Source of the DNA: Oscheius dolichura
Taxonomy: Eukaryota; Nematoda; Chromadorea; Rhabditida; Rhabditidae
Direction of reading: 5' to 3'
Assembly (NCBI GenBank): GCA_932521035.1
Contig: OW051496.1
Location: 7,564,001 to 7,628,000 of the forward strand
DNA length: 64,000 nt
In this document: positions 1 to 10,571 of the stretch, one piece after another
How positions within the stretch are numbered: the stretch's first letter is position 1
Layout of the letters: each line of letters opens with the position of its first letter
Translations under genes and position numbers: made by a program
The notes under the pieces: generated by a model
What the model saw: only the letters and a program-made list of their open reading frames with translations
The model's database searches: none
What the model was told of the DNA's origin: nothing

Positions 1-28
1 GACTCTTGTCTGTAATTTGTTCTTTTAG

Positions 29-343
29 GTATCAATCTTTCCAATTATGATGGTGGGAATGCTTTTGTGGCGTCCCTTGAAAGCTCTTTTCTCCGTAAAT
101 GAAACTTTCCGCCCCTTACAAGATGAAAAAAACTCTTTGATTCTACACAAGTTGATCTTTATTCTTGGAAATTTTGGAGCAATCTTCATCGCTATTTATA
201 AGGTTGTCGGAGTTTACACATAGTATTTATTTGTTTAGGTGCATACAATGGGTCTTCTGCCAAATACACCATCAGATTGGCTTGAATTTATTCCCGAAGC
301 CGAACGGGTTCAATACTCTATATTTAGTGATATATACGTTTAA
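29..343 (+). CDS. emc-4: ER membrane complex subunit 4 (EMC4/TMEM85), 3' part
   Basis: This is the C-terminal part of EMC4, a subunit of the ER membrane complex that inserts transmembrane segments into the ER membrane. Two exons are visible (29-202 and 239-343), separated by a 36-nt intron; bases 1-28 are the end of another intron, so the 5' part lies outside the window. The product reads FPIMMVGMLLWRPLKAL, then a second hydrophobic stretch (LIFILGNFGAIFIAIYK), then HTMGLLPNTPSDWLEF. These match the family's MMVxMxLWRPxxAL and SMGLLPTxxSDWLxF signatures as I know them. The stop codon is TAA at 341-343. The neighbouring MMP gene is convergent and ends 72 bp away. Confidence 0.9.
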
Positions 344-414
344 TTCAACCCTGTTTTGCTTATGATACATTCCGTAGTTAGTCATAATTTTTATGTTTTA
401 TTATTTATAGTAAA

Positions 415-1994
415 TTAATTTTCCAGCGATCGTTTGCAATTAAACCAATCTTCAGATGTTGAGCGGGGATAGAAACGATATTTTCTGAATACTTCGTTCA
501 TAGCGAACCTTACGATCTTACCGCTTTCCGGAAATCTGCCAGTATTTACTACCCGAAAATAGGAAGGTTCCCTTTTCCCGTAAATACAACGCTGCATCGA
601 TTCTTTTCGGTAACTGATCGTAAATTTTGTTAAAACTCTTCCTGACTTACTTTTCCTTTTATAAGTTCTGAAATTCGTTTTGGCCATTCAGTTCCCATTC
701 CCCAACGGGAGTATTTCCAATATTTGCTATCTAAAATTAATATATTTAGCCCGTAACTGGAATAACCTTTAAATAAGTACGGTTGACCGTCCTCATGCCA
801 AGCAGTAGCTGCGCTTATTTTATCAGGTGTATCTACTAAACCTTTTCGGATTGCCTTTGGATAGCCGGCAAGAAGTTTACACTCTTTGTCAAAAATGTAA
901 TAATCTTTGCCCTAAAATTCCCCTATCCAGTAACTCCTCTTGAAACCTTGAAGATATACGTATGCCCGTTAGAGTTAGTCATTGCTGCATCAATTGGCCC
1001 CGTGACATTCCATACATCGGAAATTTTGTTTGGGTAGTAGTCTTCATTTGCATTATATTTCACCAACCTCCAAAAGTAGTCCCCTAAAAAGCGTCTTCTT
1101 TCCAACTGCCGGCCTACCTTGAAATGCATAAATGGTTCCATTTGATACTTGTGTAATGGCATCGATCCTCCCATTTCTACACATATCCGGCTTATCTTGC
1201 CTTGATCCGTGAATGATTCCGATTTTTCTATTAGCAGCACCCATAGAACCGTAGAGACGATCAATTCCTGCTAAATCATCTTAAAAAACTTCCTTTTTTA
1301 TTATTTCAGTCCTCGTACCAAAGTGTAAATGTAGCTTCTCACCCGTATAAGTGTGGTAGAACGGCGCCATAATAGCTGCCGGCTCATGCGAATGTTTCAA
1401 ACCTAATGCATGCCCTATTTCGTGCACAGCTACGGCATACAAATCCAAGCCTGGCCCGCTTTTATCCACACTCCAGAGCTCATCATCATCAAAATGGAGA
1501 TCTCCTCCGTAACGGGGGAAGAATGCATGGGCAAGGATTTTTCCTAAATATTGCAAGTAACGTTTCGTTTTATGTTTATATTCTTCTTTTTATTAATTTT
1601 TCTTTACCTCTTCCATCGAAAGGTTCTCCATCTCCATGAGCTCCGGTGGCAAAAGTAATATCAATATGGGCTTCTGTCTCCGGAGAATATTGAAAAATAA
1701 GACCCGTTCTTTCTTCCCACACCTAAATAAGCCACTTTGCTGTAAAGCAGACAACTCCAACTTCAAATGCTTTTCTGAAGACTCTCTGCAGCTGGTCCAA
1801 TGTCAGACTGCTACATGGGGTGGCAAATTTATAGGTGACTGTACGCACACCCCAAAAGGATCCTTCAATGGCGTATCTTCGAGTTCTTGCCTTTCCTCGG
1901 ACCGGCCAAGCCAACTAGAAGACATAGAAAGGAAAGAGAAGTGAAAGTGACCCACGGCCAGAATTAGACAGCCGCCGAGGAAGGAGGTACGCAT
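415..1994 (-). CDS. Matrix metalloproteinase with hemopexin domain but no prodomain
   Basis: Secreted zinc endopeptidase of the MMP family, about 417 aa from nine exons: 1956-1994, 1762-1914, 1608-1722, 1319-1543, 1118-1279, 947-1083, 651-911, 522-613 and 415-484. The frame is consistent across all introns (34-64 nt). The start at 1994 gives a hydrophobic signal sequence ([13 protein letters not shown]). A basic RTRR furin-type site follows at residues 23-26, then the catalytic domain beginning YAIEG. The zinc site [11 protein letters not shown] is at about 143-153 with a Met-turn (AAIMAP) just after. A four-bladed hemopexin domain runs from PDMC to the terminal DWFNC, the two cysteines expected to close the propeller. 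The usual propeptide of about 80 aa with the PRCGxPD cysteine switch is absent, and I found none in the upstream 300 bp. The protease identity is secure; the 5' end is the least certain part. Confidence 0.9.
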
Positions 1995-2587
1995 GAACAG
2001 ATGGGGACACGGCTCCCATTACTCCCATTATGTCGGCCGGCGGGAGGGGCGGCAAGGGGGAGAGACGTTCGCCGGTTAGGAAGAATGGGACGCTGGCCAG
2101 AGATTAGATGTCTTTGTTGTGACCGGGTGACTAGTAAGGGACGAGCAGACAGAGCAATTCTAGACCCGCTACCCGGACCGGCAGCTTACGGCCGGGGCAG
2201 ACGTTTAACCTATATGTAGAGGAGGTCCGTAACTATCATCCAGCTAACAATCAACTCAATCGACTGATAAATAAACTCTACAAGGGCAAATGTGCAGGAA
2301 ATACTGAATTTTTAAATGTTTGTGCCCCTACAGAATTTATTGCTGACTCATTTGAGGCATTTGAATTTTGGTGGAGTGATAGCCCTCGATGTCAGCTACA
2401 TGTAGGTATTTGAGTTTTGGTTCGTATGCGACCGAGATACGGGCCGGCCCGTGCCGCAATTGGGCCGAGCCATGTGCCATGTATGGGCCAAAAGGAAAAC
2501 AACAAGACTGCAATAAGCAACACAATTTCTTTGATTTCCAAAGGCAATTTCTTTTACAAAAACAATTTCTTTGATTTCGTTTATTCT
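1995..2587. other. Intergenic stretch upstream of the MMP gene
   Basis: No supported gene. The first 230 bp are GC-rich and should hold the MMP promoter; the rest is AT-rich. I looked here on the minus strand for a missing MMP propeptide exon with a PRCG motif and did not see one. Confidence 0.5.
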
Positions 2588-2895
2588 TTAAAGGAACTCT
2601 GAGGGACCTCGGCTTGAGCGCAAGGGTCCCGCCACGACTGCGCTCACAAGCGTCCTTTCACCTTTGGCGCGCGTTTGAATTTTGAACACGCCTGCATTTT
2701 TGGCCTTGTTTTGCTATTTTTTTGGTAATTTTTTGACGTGATTTATATTAATTAGCCATAACAAATTGTTGTCTTATTAAAATCAACGGAAAAAACATAA
2801 CGAAACGCGTAGATCAGGAATGCATTTTCCCGGGCTTGGAGAAAGCCCGCAAAAAATTTACAGTATGCTCCCCGGGTCCCTCAGAGTTCCTTTAA
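2588..2895. mobile_element. MITE with TTAA target duplication (family A)
   Basis: A 308-bp non-coding element bounded by TTAA at 2588-2591 and 2892-2895. Just inside are perfect 17-bp terminal inverted repeats, AGGAACTCTGAGGGACC at 2592-2608 and its complement at 2875-2891. TTAA duplication is the hallmark of piggyBac-type transposition; no transposase is encoded. Its ends resemble the element at 40570-40956, both starting TTAAAGGAAC. The right end supplies the last codons and the stop of the minus-strand ORF at 2858-3349. Confidence 0.85.
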
Positions 2896-3349
2896 GACTT
2901 TTTGCAGTTTTGAGGTTCTTTGCGCAGTTCGTGTCGTCCTTTTTGCTCGTCTTCTTCGTCTCGTCCTCCTCCTCCGTCTTCTGCGTCTTGTCCGTCTTCT
3001 CTACCGTGTCGTCCCTGATCTCCCTCTCCTCCACCCTCGACCGCTCTTCCCTCTTCCAGCCGGCATTCGCGACGGCCACCTGCCTCTTCGACGTCGTGCT
3101 GTCCTTCTTCGGCGGTATCTCCGGCTCGGTATGGTCCAAAGCCAAATTGGACAGGGAGTCGTCGTCCCGCGCGGCCAGGGAGGAGTCGCTGTTATTGGCT
3201 GGCAAGATCCTCTTCTTGGGGTAGTGACTCCGGCTGCATTTGAAGAGCACCAACACCGGCAGAAAGGAGAAGACGAGAAGCAAGACGACCACCATTTGCC
3301 ATTCGAAGGGAACAATAAAAGAGCCACTCATCCCCAGATGACAGCTCAA
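2858..3349 (-). CDS. Hypothetical single-pass membrane protein with charged tail
   Basis: I do not recognise a family. The open frame has up to 163 codons. It starts with a short luminal segment, then one strong transmembrane segment (MVVVLLLVFSFLPVLVLF), then a basic juxtamembrane stretch (KCSRSHYPKKR). The remainder is a long hydrophilic Lys/Glu/Asp/Thr-rich tail. A second in-frame Met (MSGSF) lies six residues in. The last dozen codons and the TGA stop fall inside the right half of the MITE at 2588-2895, so the C-terminus seems to have been set by the insertion. An upstream exon with another hydrophobic run on the same strand (around 3435-3530, VILISIVLLVLLVPLTLLL) may or may not be linked. 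GC content and codon use fit the surrounding GC-rich block. Confidence 0.4.
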   Translation of the reverse strand: MSCHLGMSGSFIVPFEWQMVVVLLLVFSFLPVLVLFKCSRSHYPKKRILPANNSDSSLAARDDDSLSNLALDHTEPEIPPKKDSTTSKRQVAVANAGWKREERSRVEEREIRDDTVEKTDKTQKTEEEDETKKTSKKDDTNCAKNLKTAKSLKGTLRDPGSIL

Positions 3350-5447
3350 CCTGCCGGGCCAGGGAATTATCCCGAACCCCGGTAGAAAATAGATGAATGT
3401 TTACTTGTGGCTGGAAGATAGGAGAAAGGGGGTTACATCTCACTTTGGGGCAACAAGAGGGTGAGGGGGACGAGGAGGACGAGGAGGACGATCGAAATCA
3501 AAATGACTGCCGAGGTAACTCGCCCTCCAGAGGATCCTCCTGGCTCTCTCTCCGCAAAGCCTGGGCAGAGTCAAATAAGGTGTGGCATTTTCGAATAAAG
3601 GCTGCCGAGATTCTACGGGTGTGGATACTCTGAGCCAGTGGACTGCTCCCATGAATCCCCTGACGGATGACTCCCACTCTGATAAATTTATGTGCTTCAT
3701 GGTCTCTTCCCCCGGTTGTCGGTTCAACAGCTGGTTCCCCCCAGAAAGAGCTTTTTCCCGATCACTGCCGTCCACTTCACACAGTTCATAGACGATAATT
3801 TAGCCAATTTTGCTTCTTTCTTCCGCCCAATTGGGCCCTCTCCTGATTTGTCGGGCTCATTACCGGTGCTTCCTAATTATCGAGGCTTGCCGCCGCCGGC
3901 GCTAATCGCCGGGTCTCCTGCCGGTTGCGTGTGTCTCTTTTGATGTGTCAACACACATCATACCCATCGGCTTTGGCGGCTTTCCGAGTGGGGAGGGTAT
4001 TCCTGGGGGACTTCTTCTTCTTCTCGGCCTTCTCCCCACTTTTCCTTAGACTTTCAGCAACCGACGGGCCGTCACTCACTGTCCGACACCTCGGCACTGA
4101 CTGCGGGTGTTGCTTGCGGTCAGCGGCATTCTTTGACGTTCTCTCTTCTTTTAGCAATGCCTTTTATCTTTTAAAATACCTAAAAAAGTTAGTGTAACAG
4201 AAATAGCATCAATAAACGTGGTGTCCCCTTCTGTAAGGCGCACTCTAGGCATTTCGAGACCCTGGGAGGACGGGAAACCTCTCGTTTTCCCTTTAAAACG
4301 GCCCTCTTATAAATTAAGAAGAGCTTTTCGTTAAAACAGTGCACAGTTGTACAAGGTTTGACTCCAAAAAATCGAGAAATTCCAGTCAGATTGTTGCAAA
4401 GTGGCCCCGTACACTTCCGGTGCCATCTGTTCCCCTCTACTGCCAAACTTCCGGGATCAAGAGCTATCCTCTCTCCTGACTGTTCTCTCCCGTCATTTCC
4501 TAGTATTTTTTCCCCTATACCCCCAAAATCACGGCCTTCCAACATGCCAGGTGTCCGCTAAACAACAACTCCCTCGCCTGTAAGCTAAACAATTTTGTTC
4601 CAGTTGACGTGTTTTCTTTTTTCCTTCCTGTTTACCTCCGTGTTCACCGGGTATCTGCAAAAAGAGACGGATTAGTCAGAGGTGGGGGTGTCTTCCTCGA
4701 CACAGAAACCAGACCGTGCCTCTGCTCAAGTTTCAACCAGGGCGCGCGGCAGACGATGCCGTCTTCTGCCGCCTCGTCCTCCTTTTCCTCCTGTCCTCAT
4801 CCTCCCGGGCCATTCAAAGCCGTCCATCATCCATAATTCATAGGGCTCCTTTCCCCGCGGGATGTCTCCATTGTTGTTGTTGCTCTGGTCCTGCCTGGCT
4901 GACGGTATCAGCTGCTCCGGGGGTGGCCAAATCCCCTCCGGGCTATTATAATCGGAGGGGAGGAGAGGTTATTGGACGGAGGACAGGCGGATAGTATGAA
5001 ATCGACACCTTTCGATTCCGATGGAACACAACGACACAAGAGGTGTCACAAATATGCCAGCGGGGGAGAGCCCGCTTTGACGGTTTGGAGAGGTGGACGA
5101 AGTTCAAGAAGGGCATCTTCCCTGAGTAGGGTCTTGACTTATTGTTGGACGAGGCGGCCATTGATTCTTCTTCTTCTCTTCTCACTTCTCCTCCCCGTCA
5201 GATGTAATCTAACGGGCACTTCTTCCCTTTTTTTTCCTCTAGAAAGGTCAAAAAGACGGAACCAAATCCCCCCTTCCCTTCCTGAAATAGAGTGCCGCCA
5301 GCTTGCCTTGAGCCCGTCTTACTCCGGCCTTCCACCGCCGATGAATTGCTCTCCCGTTTATTAGCCACCTGCCCGGGGTTCACCACTTCCACTTGTTGTC
5401 ATTTCTCCCTCATTTCTCGTCTCCCAACCCGAACACTGGCAATTGTG
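3350..5447. other. GC-rich stretch without a confident gene
   Basis: Only weak candidates are seen. A signal-peptide-like plus-strand ORF starts at about 4861 (MSPLLLLLWSCLADG). A possible exon at about 4999-5138 reads YEIDTFRFRWNTTTQEVSQI and later ERWTKFKKGIFPE, ending in a stop. I could not join the two in a consistent phase. One copy of the dispersed TGCCGAGA motif lies at 3603-3624. The rest is probably UTR and promoter of the LHFPL gene. Confidence 0.35.
3603..3624 (+). repeat. Dispersed motif copy 1 (TGCCGAGATTCTACGGGTGT)
   Basis: One of seven copies in this window of a conserved core of about 20 bp, consensus TGCCGAGATTTTACGGGTG. This copy is single; a reverse-complement partner upstream (CCGCAAAGCCTGGGCAG, about 3557) is poor. 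Confidence 0.6.
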
Positions 5448-6440
5448 ATGGATTATCTACATGGCTTACACCGAGAAAAAGACTCTCCTCAACATTTTCA
5501 GCAGCCGATGGGTGGACTCAACTGTGCCGGTGTCCTCTGGGCCCTTTTGTCGGCCGTCGCCACAGGACTCATTGGTCAGTTCCCCCTTCATCCTCCTCCA
5601 TCTCCTTGTTCAGTTGGCAGCCTAGTCTACCCGGAGTGGCTCGTCGGCCGAGTCACCGTCGACGGGACCTCCGTCGTCGCCTATTTCGGAGCATATAAAC
5701 GGTGTAATTATCCCATTTACGACAAGGTCTGCTCTCGCTTTCGCTTTATTTAATAGAGTTTAAGGATCTAAAACGGGTGGCCCTGTTGGCCGAGTGCGGG
5801 AGGTACGAATCCTTTGCCGCGGTGCCGTGCCTCGCGTGGCAGGCCTCCATCGTCCTGGCCATGGCCTCTGCCTGTCTTTCCTTCCTCCTAACCTTGCTGC
5901 TCCTCCCGTCCATTTGTCTCAGTGATATCGTCACGAGGAGTACCTCCATTATGGTCGGATTCTTCCAAGTCCTAGCAGGTGGGTGCCGTTGACCCTTCCC
6001 ACGCTGTTTTGATTGATGGGCAGCTTGTCCTCTCTGTCTAATCACGTCTGTCTGGATGGGGGGATGAGTCTAAAGTACGAATTGGATTTTTTTAAAAATT
6101 GGCTCTACAATAATCAAAAAGACATCCCCTTTTAGTTATGGGCATCTGCGGCTCGTTGACGCTCTATGCCGCTGGCTGGGACAACGCCGAAGTGAAGGAT
6201 GCCTGTGGAGACGCGGCAGACCGATTTCAAATAGGTACTGTCTTCCCTCTACAACCAGTTGAAGTTTTCTCTTTTCCAGGCAGTTGTAACCTGGGACGAG
6301 CATTTCTCTGTATGGGACTGGGCGCCTTCATCCTCTGCCTGTGTGCCTTGCTCTCCATCTGTGGCGGGAAGAAGGAAAAGTTCACCCGGGACGAGCTCAT
6401 CCGCGGCTACGACAATACCCGGTTGGATTTGGCCAAATAA
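5448..6440 (+). CDS. LHFPL-family tetraspan protein
   Basis: Four-transmembrane protein of the lipoma HMGIC fusion partner-like family (claudin/PMP22 superfamily). In vertebrates these partner with mechanotransduction channels or GABA-A receptors. Five exons (5448-5574, 5614-5726, 5765-5978, 6136-6234, 6280-6440) give 237 aa in a continuous frame. The family signatures are clear. TM1 contains CAGVLWALLSAVATGLI, followed by YPEWLVG and YFGAYKRCNYP in the first loop, then ECGRYESFAAVPCLAWQ. Further on come LYAAGWDNAEVKDACGD and FQIGSCNLGRAF, and a short tail starting GKKEKFTRDE. The cysteine pair and WLVG of the first loop match the family. The start is uncertain because the frame stays open upstream without another good Met. 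A polyadenylation signal follows at 6525. Confidence 0.9.
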
Positions 6441-6524
6441 TTCCAATTCTCTTTCTCTCTCTTTTTGTACATATGAAAAACAATAATGACCTCCGGTTCG
6501 AGTTGCTCAAACAGAAAAAAGCAC

Positions 6525-6530
6525 AATAAA
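6525..6530 (+). terminator. Poly(A) signal AATAAA of the LHFPL gene
   Basis: Canonical AATAAA 85 bp after the LHFPL stop codon. Confidence 0.6.
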
Positions 6531-7115
6531 TATGTCACTTTCCGCATATTTTTTTTCATGGGGAAAGATGGATGTCCAAATTGTCGGCCGGGTAACCCGA
6601 AACGATGGCGGAAGTCCTAACGAAGGGTGCTTCTACGGCCGGCACAGTCGAAACAAGCCCGGTCTTTTCCCACGGAGAGAGGCACATTCAGTTCTTTGGC
6701 CCGTTCCCCTTTCAATTGCCAGTCTTCCGCTCGGCCGAATTGCTGAAGAAAGGGCTTCTTTGTCTCTCGCCGGCTTTAGACGGCGTCGATTCTGTTATTG
6801 ATACCTGAGCTCCGGCCGTCTAGACGGTCTGGACACGCAAATAAGATGACTCTTTTAATGCGATCCCGCTTTCCGAACTATGGCAAGGCCGCCTCCTACA
6901 GTAAGCTTTCTTGCCCCGTGGCTGTCTCTCATCCTCCTGGCCAGGTGGCTGTCCTCCTCTCTGCACATTAGTTATTTAACCCGTCACTTCTTCGATTTCC
7001 CTGCTAATGAGGGCCGAGAGGCAGATCTTTGTCCGATGTCCCTCTCTCGTCCCCCAGGGTTCAATTGGACCATAACCCATCCTCCCCTCCGGAGAGGCGC
7101 CCTCTTGGGACACCG

Positions 7116-7133
7116 CTCTCTCTCTCTCTCTCT
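7116..7133. repeat. (CT)n microsatellite
   Basis: Nine uninterrupted CT dinucleotides within the pyrimidine-rich block. Confidence 0.9.
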
Positions 7134-10100
7134 GCCCGAATTTGGTGGCCCCTCGACACTAGCAGCAATTTCTGCTTCCTTCTTCCGGCCTCCGCCCCCG
7201 GGGGCCACACATTTTTATCGACCGCCTAATTGAGAATTTGCTTCCAGTACTTCCCCTGGTTCCTCCTGGGTAATATAACAAGAGAGAGGTGTCCCCTCTC
7301 TGTTTTTTGTCTCCTCTCCAATTTGTCAGTTTCCTCGGGGATCGATAGGAGGGGACACGAGCTGGCTGTTCTCCTCCTCCTGCTGATCCCCGGCCTGTGT
7401 TCGCTGGTCTGCCCCCATCCTCCGGCCCTATTCCTCTTTATTGGGCTGTGGCCCAGTCATTTTTATGTCACATTCCCGACAGCCGAAATCCCTCCGGAGA
7501 AGTTGAGCACTTTTCTATTGAGTTGCCCTTTTTGGAGGGGCGAGTCCTCTCTCTGCCCTCTAATAGATCCCGGGGCTCATTCCCCTGTTCTTATACAGCG
7601 GAGACAGACGCCTTCCCCCGGGCAGAATGTCTTTTTTCCACTAATAAATGTCATTATCTGCCGCAAATAAGATCATTTTTCATCAGAGCAGCTCAAAATA
7701 GCCGGATCCCCTCGATTTTTGACAGCAGTTGCGAACTTTCCCTCGGTTCGGGCCGCCTTCCCATGTGATACGCGACTTCCGTCGAGGAAATTCGATATCC
7801 TTCCTGGTACATGCGATTAGTTCAGCTTTTCTCCGGCTAATCGCTCTCTTTCTCTTGTGGCAAAAGCGAGTTCACACCTCCTCACTTCACTTCAGATGGA
7901 GATGTGTACCCTCTCCTCGGGAGAATCCCATGCATTTCGAAACTTTTTCCCAGGGCGGCTAAACCCGGAGAGACAGAGATCCAAACAACCGCCAGACTTC
8001 TCGAAACATGAATCATCTGCTTCTTTGGAGTTTGTTATCTGCTTATGTCGGAGAACGTGTTCTCTACGTCACGTCAATTGAGAGATGCTCCCGCGTGCAA
8101 TTCGACCCGGAGAATACGATATTTCAACTAATAAACGAGGCATATTCTGAGGTTATTTTTGATCTGCCGAGACGACTCCCCGTCTGCCACCTTGGGAGAC
8201 GACGATCTCTTTATCTGCTGTCCCTTTAAAATAGAGCTATCTTCTCGTCTCTTGTTTTCCCGGAACGTTCCGTTCTTCCAGCTGATTAGCCTCGGCTCGT
8301 CCTCCTTTCTGGCCGGCTTCCTCTCCTCTCCTCCTCTTCGTCCCCCCAGCACAATGAATAGAGCCAGTTAGAATGATTGCAGGCTCGAGCAGCAGCGCAA
8401 ATTACTGGAAAATTTGCTGGAGCCAGTGCTTCAGTTTTTGTCATTTCTCTCCTTTGATTATTATAATAGAGTTCGGGGTAGAGGTGGGGTGATTCATGTG
8501 CGTGTTTGCCCTGTTCGAGATCGGCTCCTCGCCACTACGAGGAGGAGGGCGCGGGAGAGCGAGACACGGAACGAGGACAGGGCACCGCTCGTTGTTTTCA
8601 ACATCCTCTACTCCTCTTTTAGCTCATCTTTCCTTTTATATATCCTCCACTGTCTCTTCTATCCATTTCGACTGCTGTGTCCCTATCCTCCGCGCCACCC
8701 TATAGTCTCGAACTTTCTGATCTCCATCTCCTCTCAACATGTCGTATTCCTCCTGAAAAGAGAGGGGGAAGTAATGCATAGTTGATAGAATTGTTCTCGC
8801 CCTTTTCGAATCTCCCGGTCCATGAAAGATTCGTTGTCCCCCCGCGAAAAAAAGGAAGTCGAATGAGTAAGTGCCCACGCCACTCGGCCGGCAATATTCA
8901 TCTCCCCTGATTCATTTCACACAGTTGTCACCGAGGATAGAATTTCTAGAATGGTATTTAATTGCAGTAGTTATGTCACGATTCGTGGAATATTCTGGCA
9001 CTTCAATCAAAGAGGAGGTTGCCCGGGGAGACCAGAGGAGAGATCTCTCTAATTGTATCATATCGGGGCGGGGTCCTGCTCTTTCTCTCTTTAATTCCCG
9101 GCCACAGTACTCTTCTCTCTGCTCCCGTTCATGGCTACTTCCTCGTCTCTGCCCGTTGCTAGGAAGAGATAAAGACTGCTCAGATTAGGAGAGGATAAGC
9201 CCGGAAGCCCTCCTACTGTCTTTTGTATTCGCAGCCGGCTTATTGAGCCCGGGGCTGCCCTCTTTATAATTTTCCCAGACCGTTTCCCGGGGCAGACTGT
9301 CCACCCGTCGGGGAGGTGTTTGAGGAACGGCTTCCTGTGTCTGTTTGTGACCACGGCGACCAACCGCTTTACAAATTTGTTAGTTTATATCTCTTTGTAT
9401 ATTGGCCTGGCTCAAACCTATTGAAAAACATAGTTTTTATCATTTGCGGAAAGCCAGCAAATGCCATTAGCCGCGTAACCTGAAACCTGAAGAGACCAGG
9501 CTATAGAGAGCGCGGCTGCCCCTCATCTCGTTATCAGGAAAATGACAGCGGCTCCCGTGTTTCTCATCATCGGAGTTCAATAGTGACGTGGCTCTGTCTA
9601 AATAAACTTCTGTTCTGTAAACAACTGTCCCCAGTTTATGAAATGGTTCTCCTCCAATTGCTTATTTCCTCGTCCTCTGCCTGCCGCGTCGTTGTCCCTC
9701 CTCCCCCGAAATGGCTTCCAAGAATGTCTGTCTGCTGCCTCTGTTTACGAAATGTCCCTCCTATTTTCCCCTTTTCTAGAAGCTGCCCCCGTTTTTATTG
9801 GGTCACACAGGCCATAGACAACTCTAATTTTCCCGCCTAAGGCCCTGTTGTCCGAGGGGGCCTTCTTCCCTCTCGGAGCAGACGGCCGGGAACTTTCCCC
9901 CATTCGCTGCTCTCTCTCTCAGACAACAAATAACATTCGTCTCCCCCGGCGTATAAATAGGACCGGGGGCAATAGTTTTCACGTGTCTGAGGAGTGAGGC
10001 ACCCGTCGTCCCCCCGTCCTCCCCCGTTGATCAGCCACAGGTTCCATGTCCCTTTTTTTATGTGCTCATGAGCCTCGTTTAATCCCGTGGTTTCGTATTT

Positions 10101-10340
10101 CACACTGGTGGCCCATCCGCCACTCTCGCCTCTTCTGTTCCCCCCTCCCCCGACTCTCGGTCTCTTTTTCTCTTTAACCAGTTCCGTCCGGGGGCGGCCA
10201 CAAAACAAATTCCCATTAGGGAATGGGTCAGTTCCTTCTTCGATTGATTTTCCTCTTTCTCTCCAGGTGAAAACTGCCCATTGCCTACTTTCCGCTTCTA
10301 CCTTTTTACTTGAGCCGCCTGCGTATCTCCCTATGTGTTG

Positions 10341-10410
10341 TGCATATGGCGCAGTGCGTAAAGGCGCCGCGTTGTATTGCAACAACGAGGGTTCGACTCC
10401 CTCTTGTTTA
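10341..10410 (+). tRNA. tRNA-like sequence, probably a pseudogene or tRNA-derived relic
   Basis: The sequence contains an A-box-like TGGCGCAGTGCG with a 4-5 bp D-type stem (GGCGC/GCGCC). It also has a B-box GGTTCGACTCC within a perfect T-arm (GAGGG/CCCTC). The central arm can pair (CGTTG/CAACG), but its loop is 8 nt rather than 7. The variable loop is almost absent and no 7-bp acceptor stem can be made. It therefore looks like a decayed tRNA or a SINE head rather than a working tRNA. Confidence 0.4.
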
Positions 10411-10571
10411 AAACATAATTGCAATGATGGATTAAATTGAAGCCAATCCTTTTCAGAGGCTGACTCCATGTTGATATAAATGATAGGGCTGAGCATACTT
10501 TTTCTTTTTTCAGGCAAATGCAGTTGTGGTCATAGCAGTGCCCCCCTGCCCCCCGTCGATACTCACTCCAA

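Larger units (their letters stand above)
6441..10571. other. 4.1-kb pyrimidine-rich region without a recognisable gene
   Basis: The plus strand is strongly C/T-rich with many CCTC and TCTCC runs. ORFs here have low-complexity Ser/Leu/Pro/Arg translations with no family resemblance on either strand. A CT microsatellite lies at 7116-7133 and a tRNA-like element at 10341-10410. The region separates two plus-strand genes and could hold TMEM164 control elements, long 5' UTRs or an unseen non-coding RNA. Confidence 0.4.

Noticed and set aside
5292-5447. In-frame 5' extension of the LHFPL gene
   Set aside because: The frame is open upstream of 5448, but the residues are Pro/Ser/Cys-rich and the family starts close to the first helix, so I kept the ATG at 5448.
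6880-7233. Plus-strand 117-codon frame starting MARPPP
   Set aside because: Contains the CT microsatellite and is compositionally biased; nothing supports coding.
7230-7670. Plus-strand 146-codon frame with hydrophobic runs
   Set aside because: Leu/Pro/Ser richness follows from the CT-rich strand; no splice context or family resemblance, and no good start.
9837-10517. Minus-strand open frame of 226 codons
   Set aside because: It runs through the tRNA-like element and the C/T-rich block, is low-complexity (Arg/Gly/Glu), shows no family motif, and its length follows from the strand's base skew.
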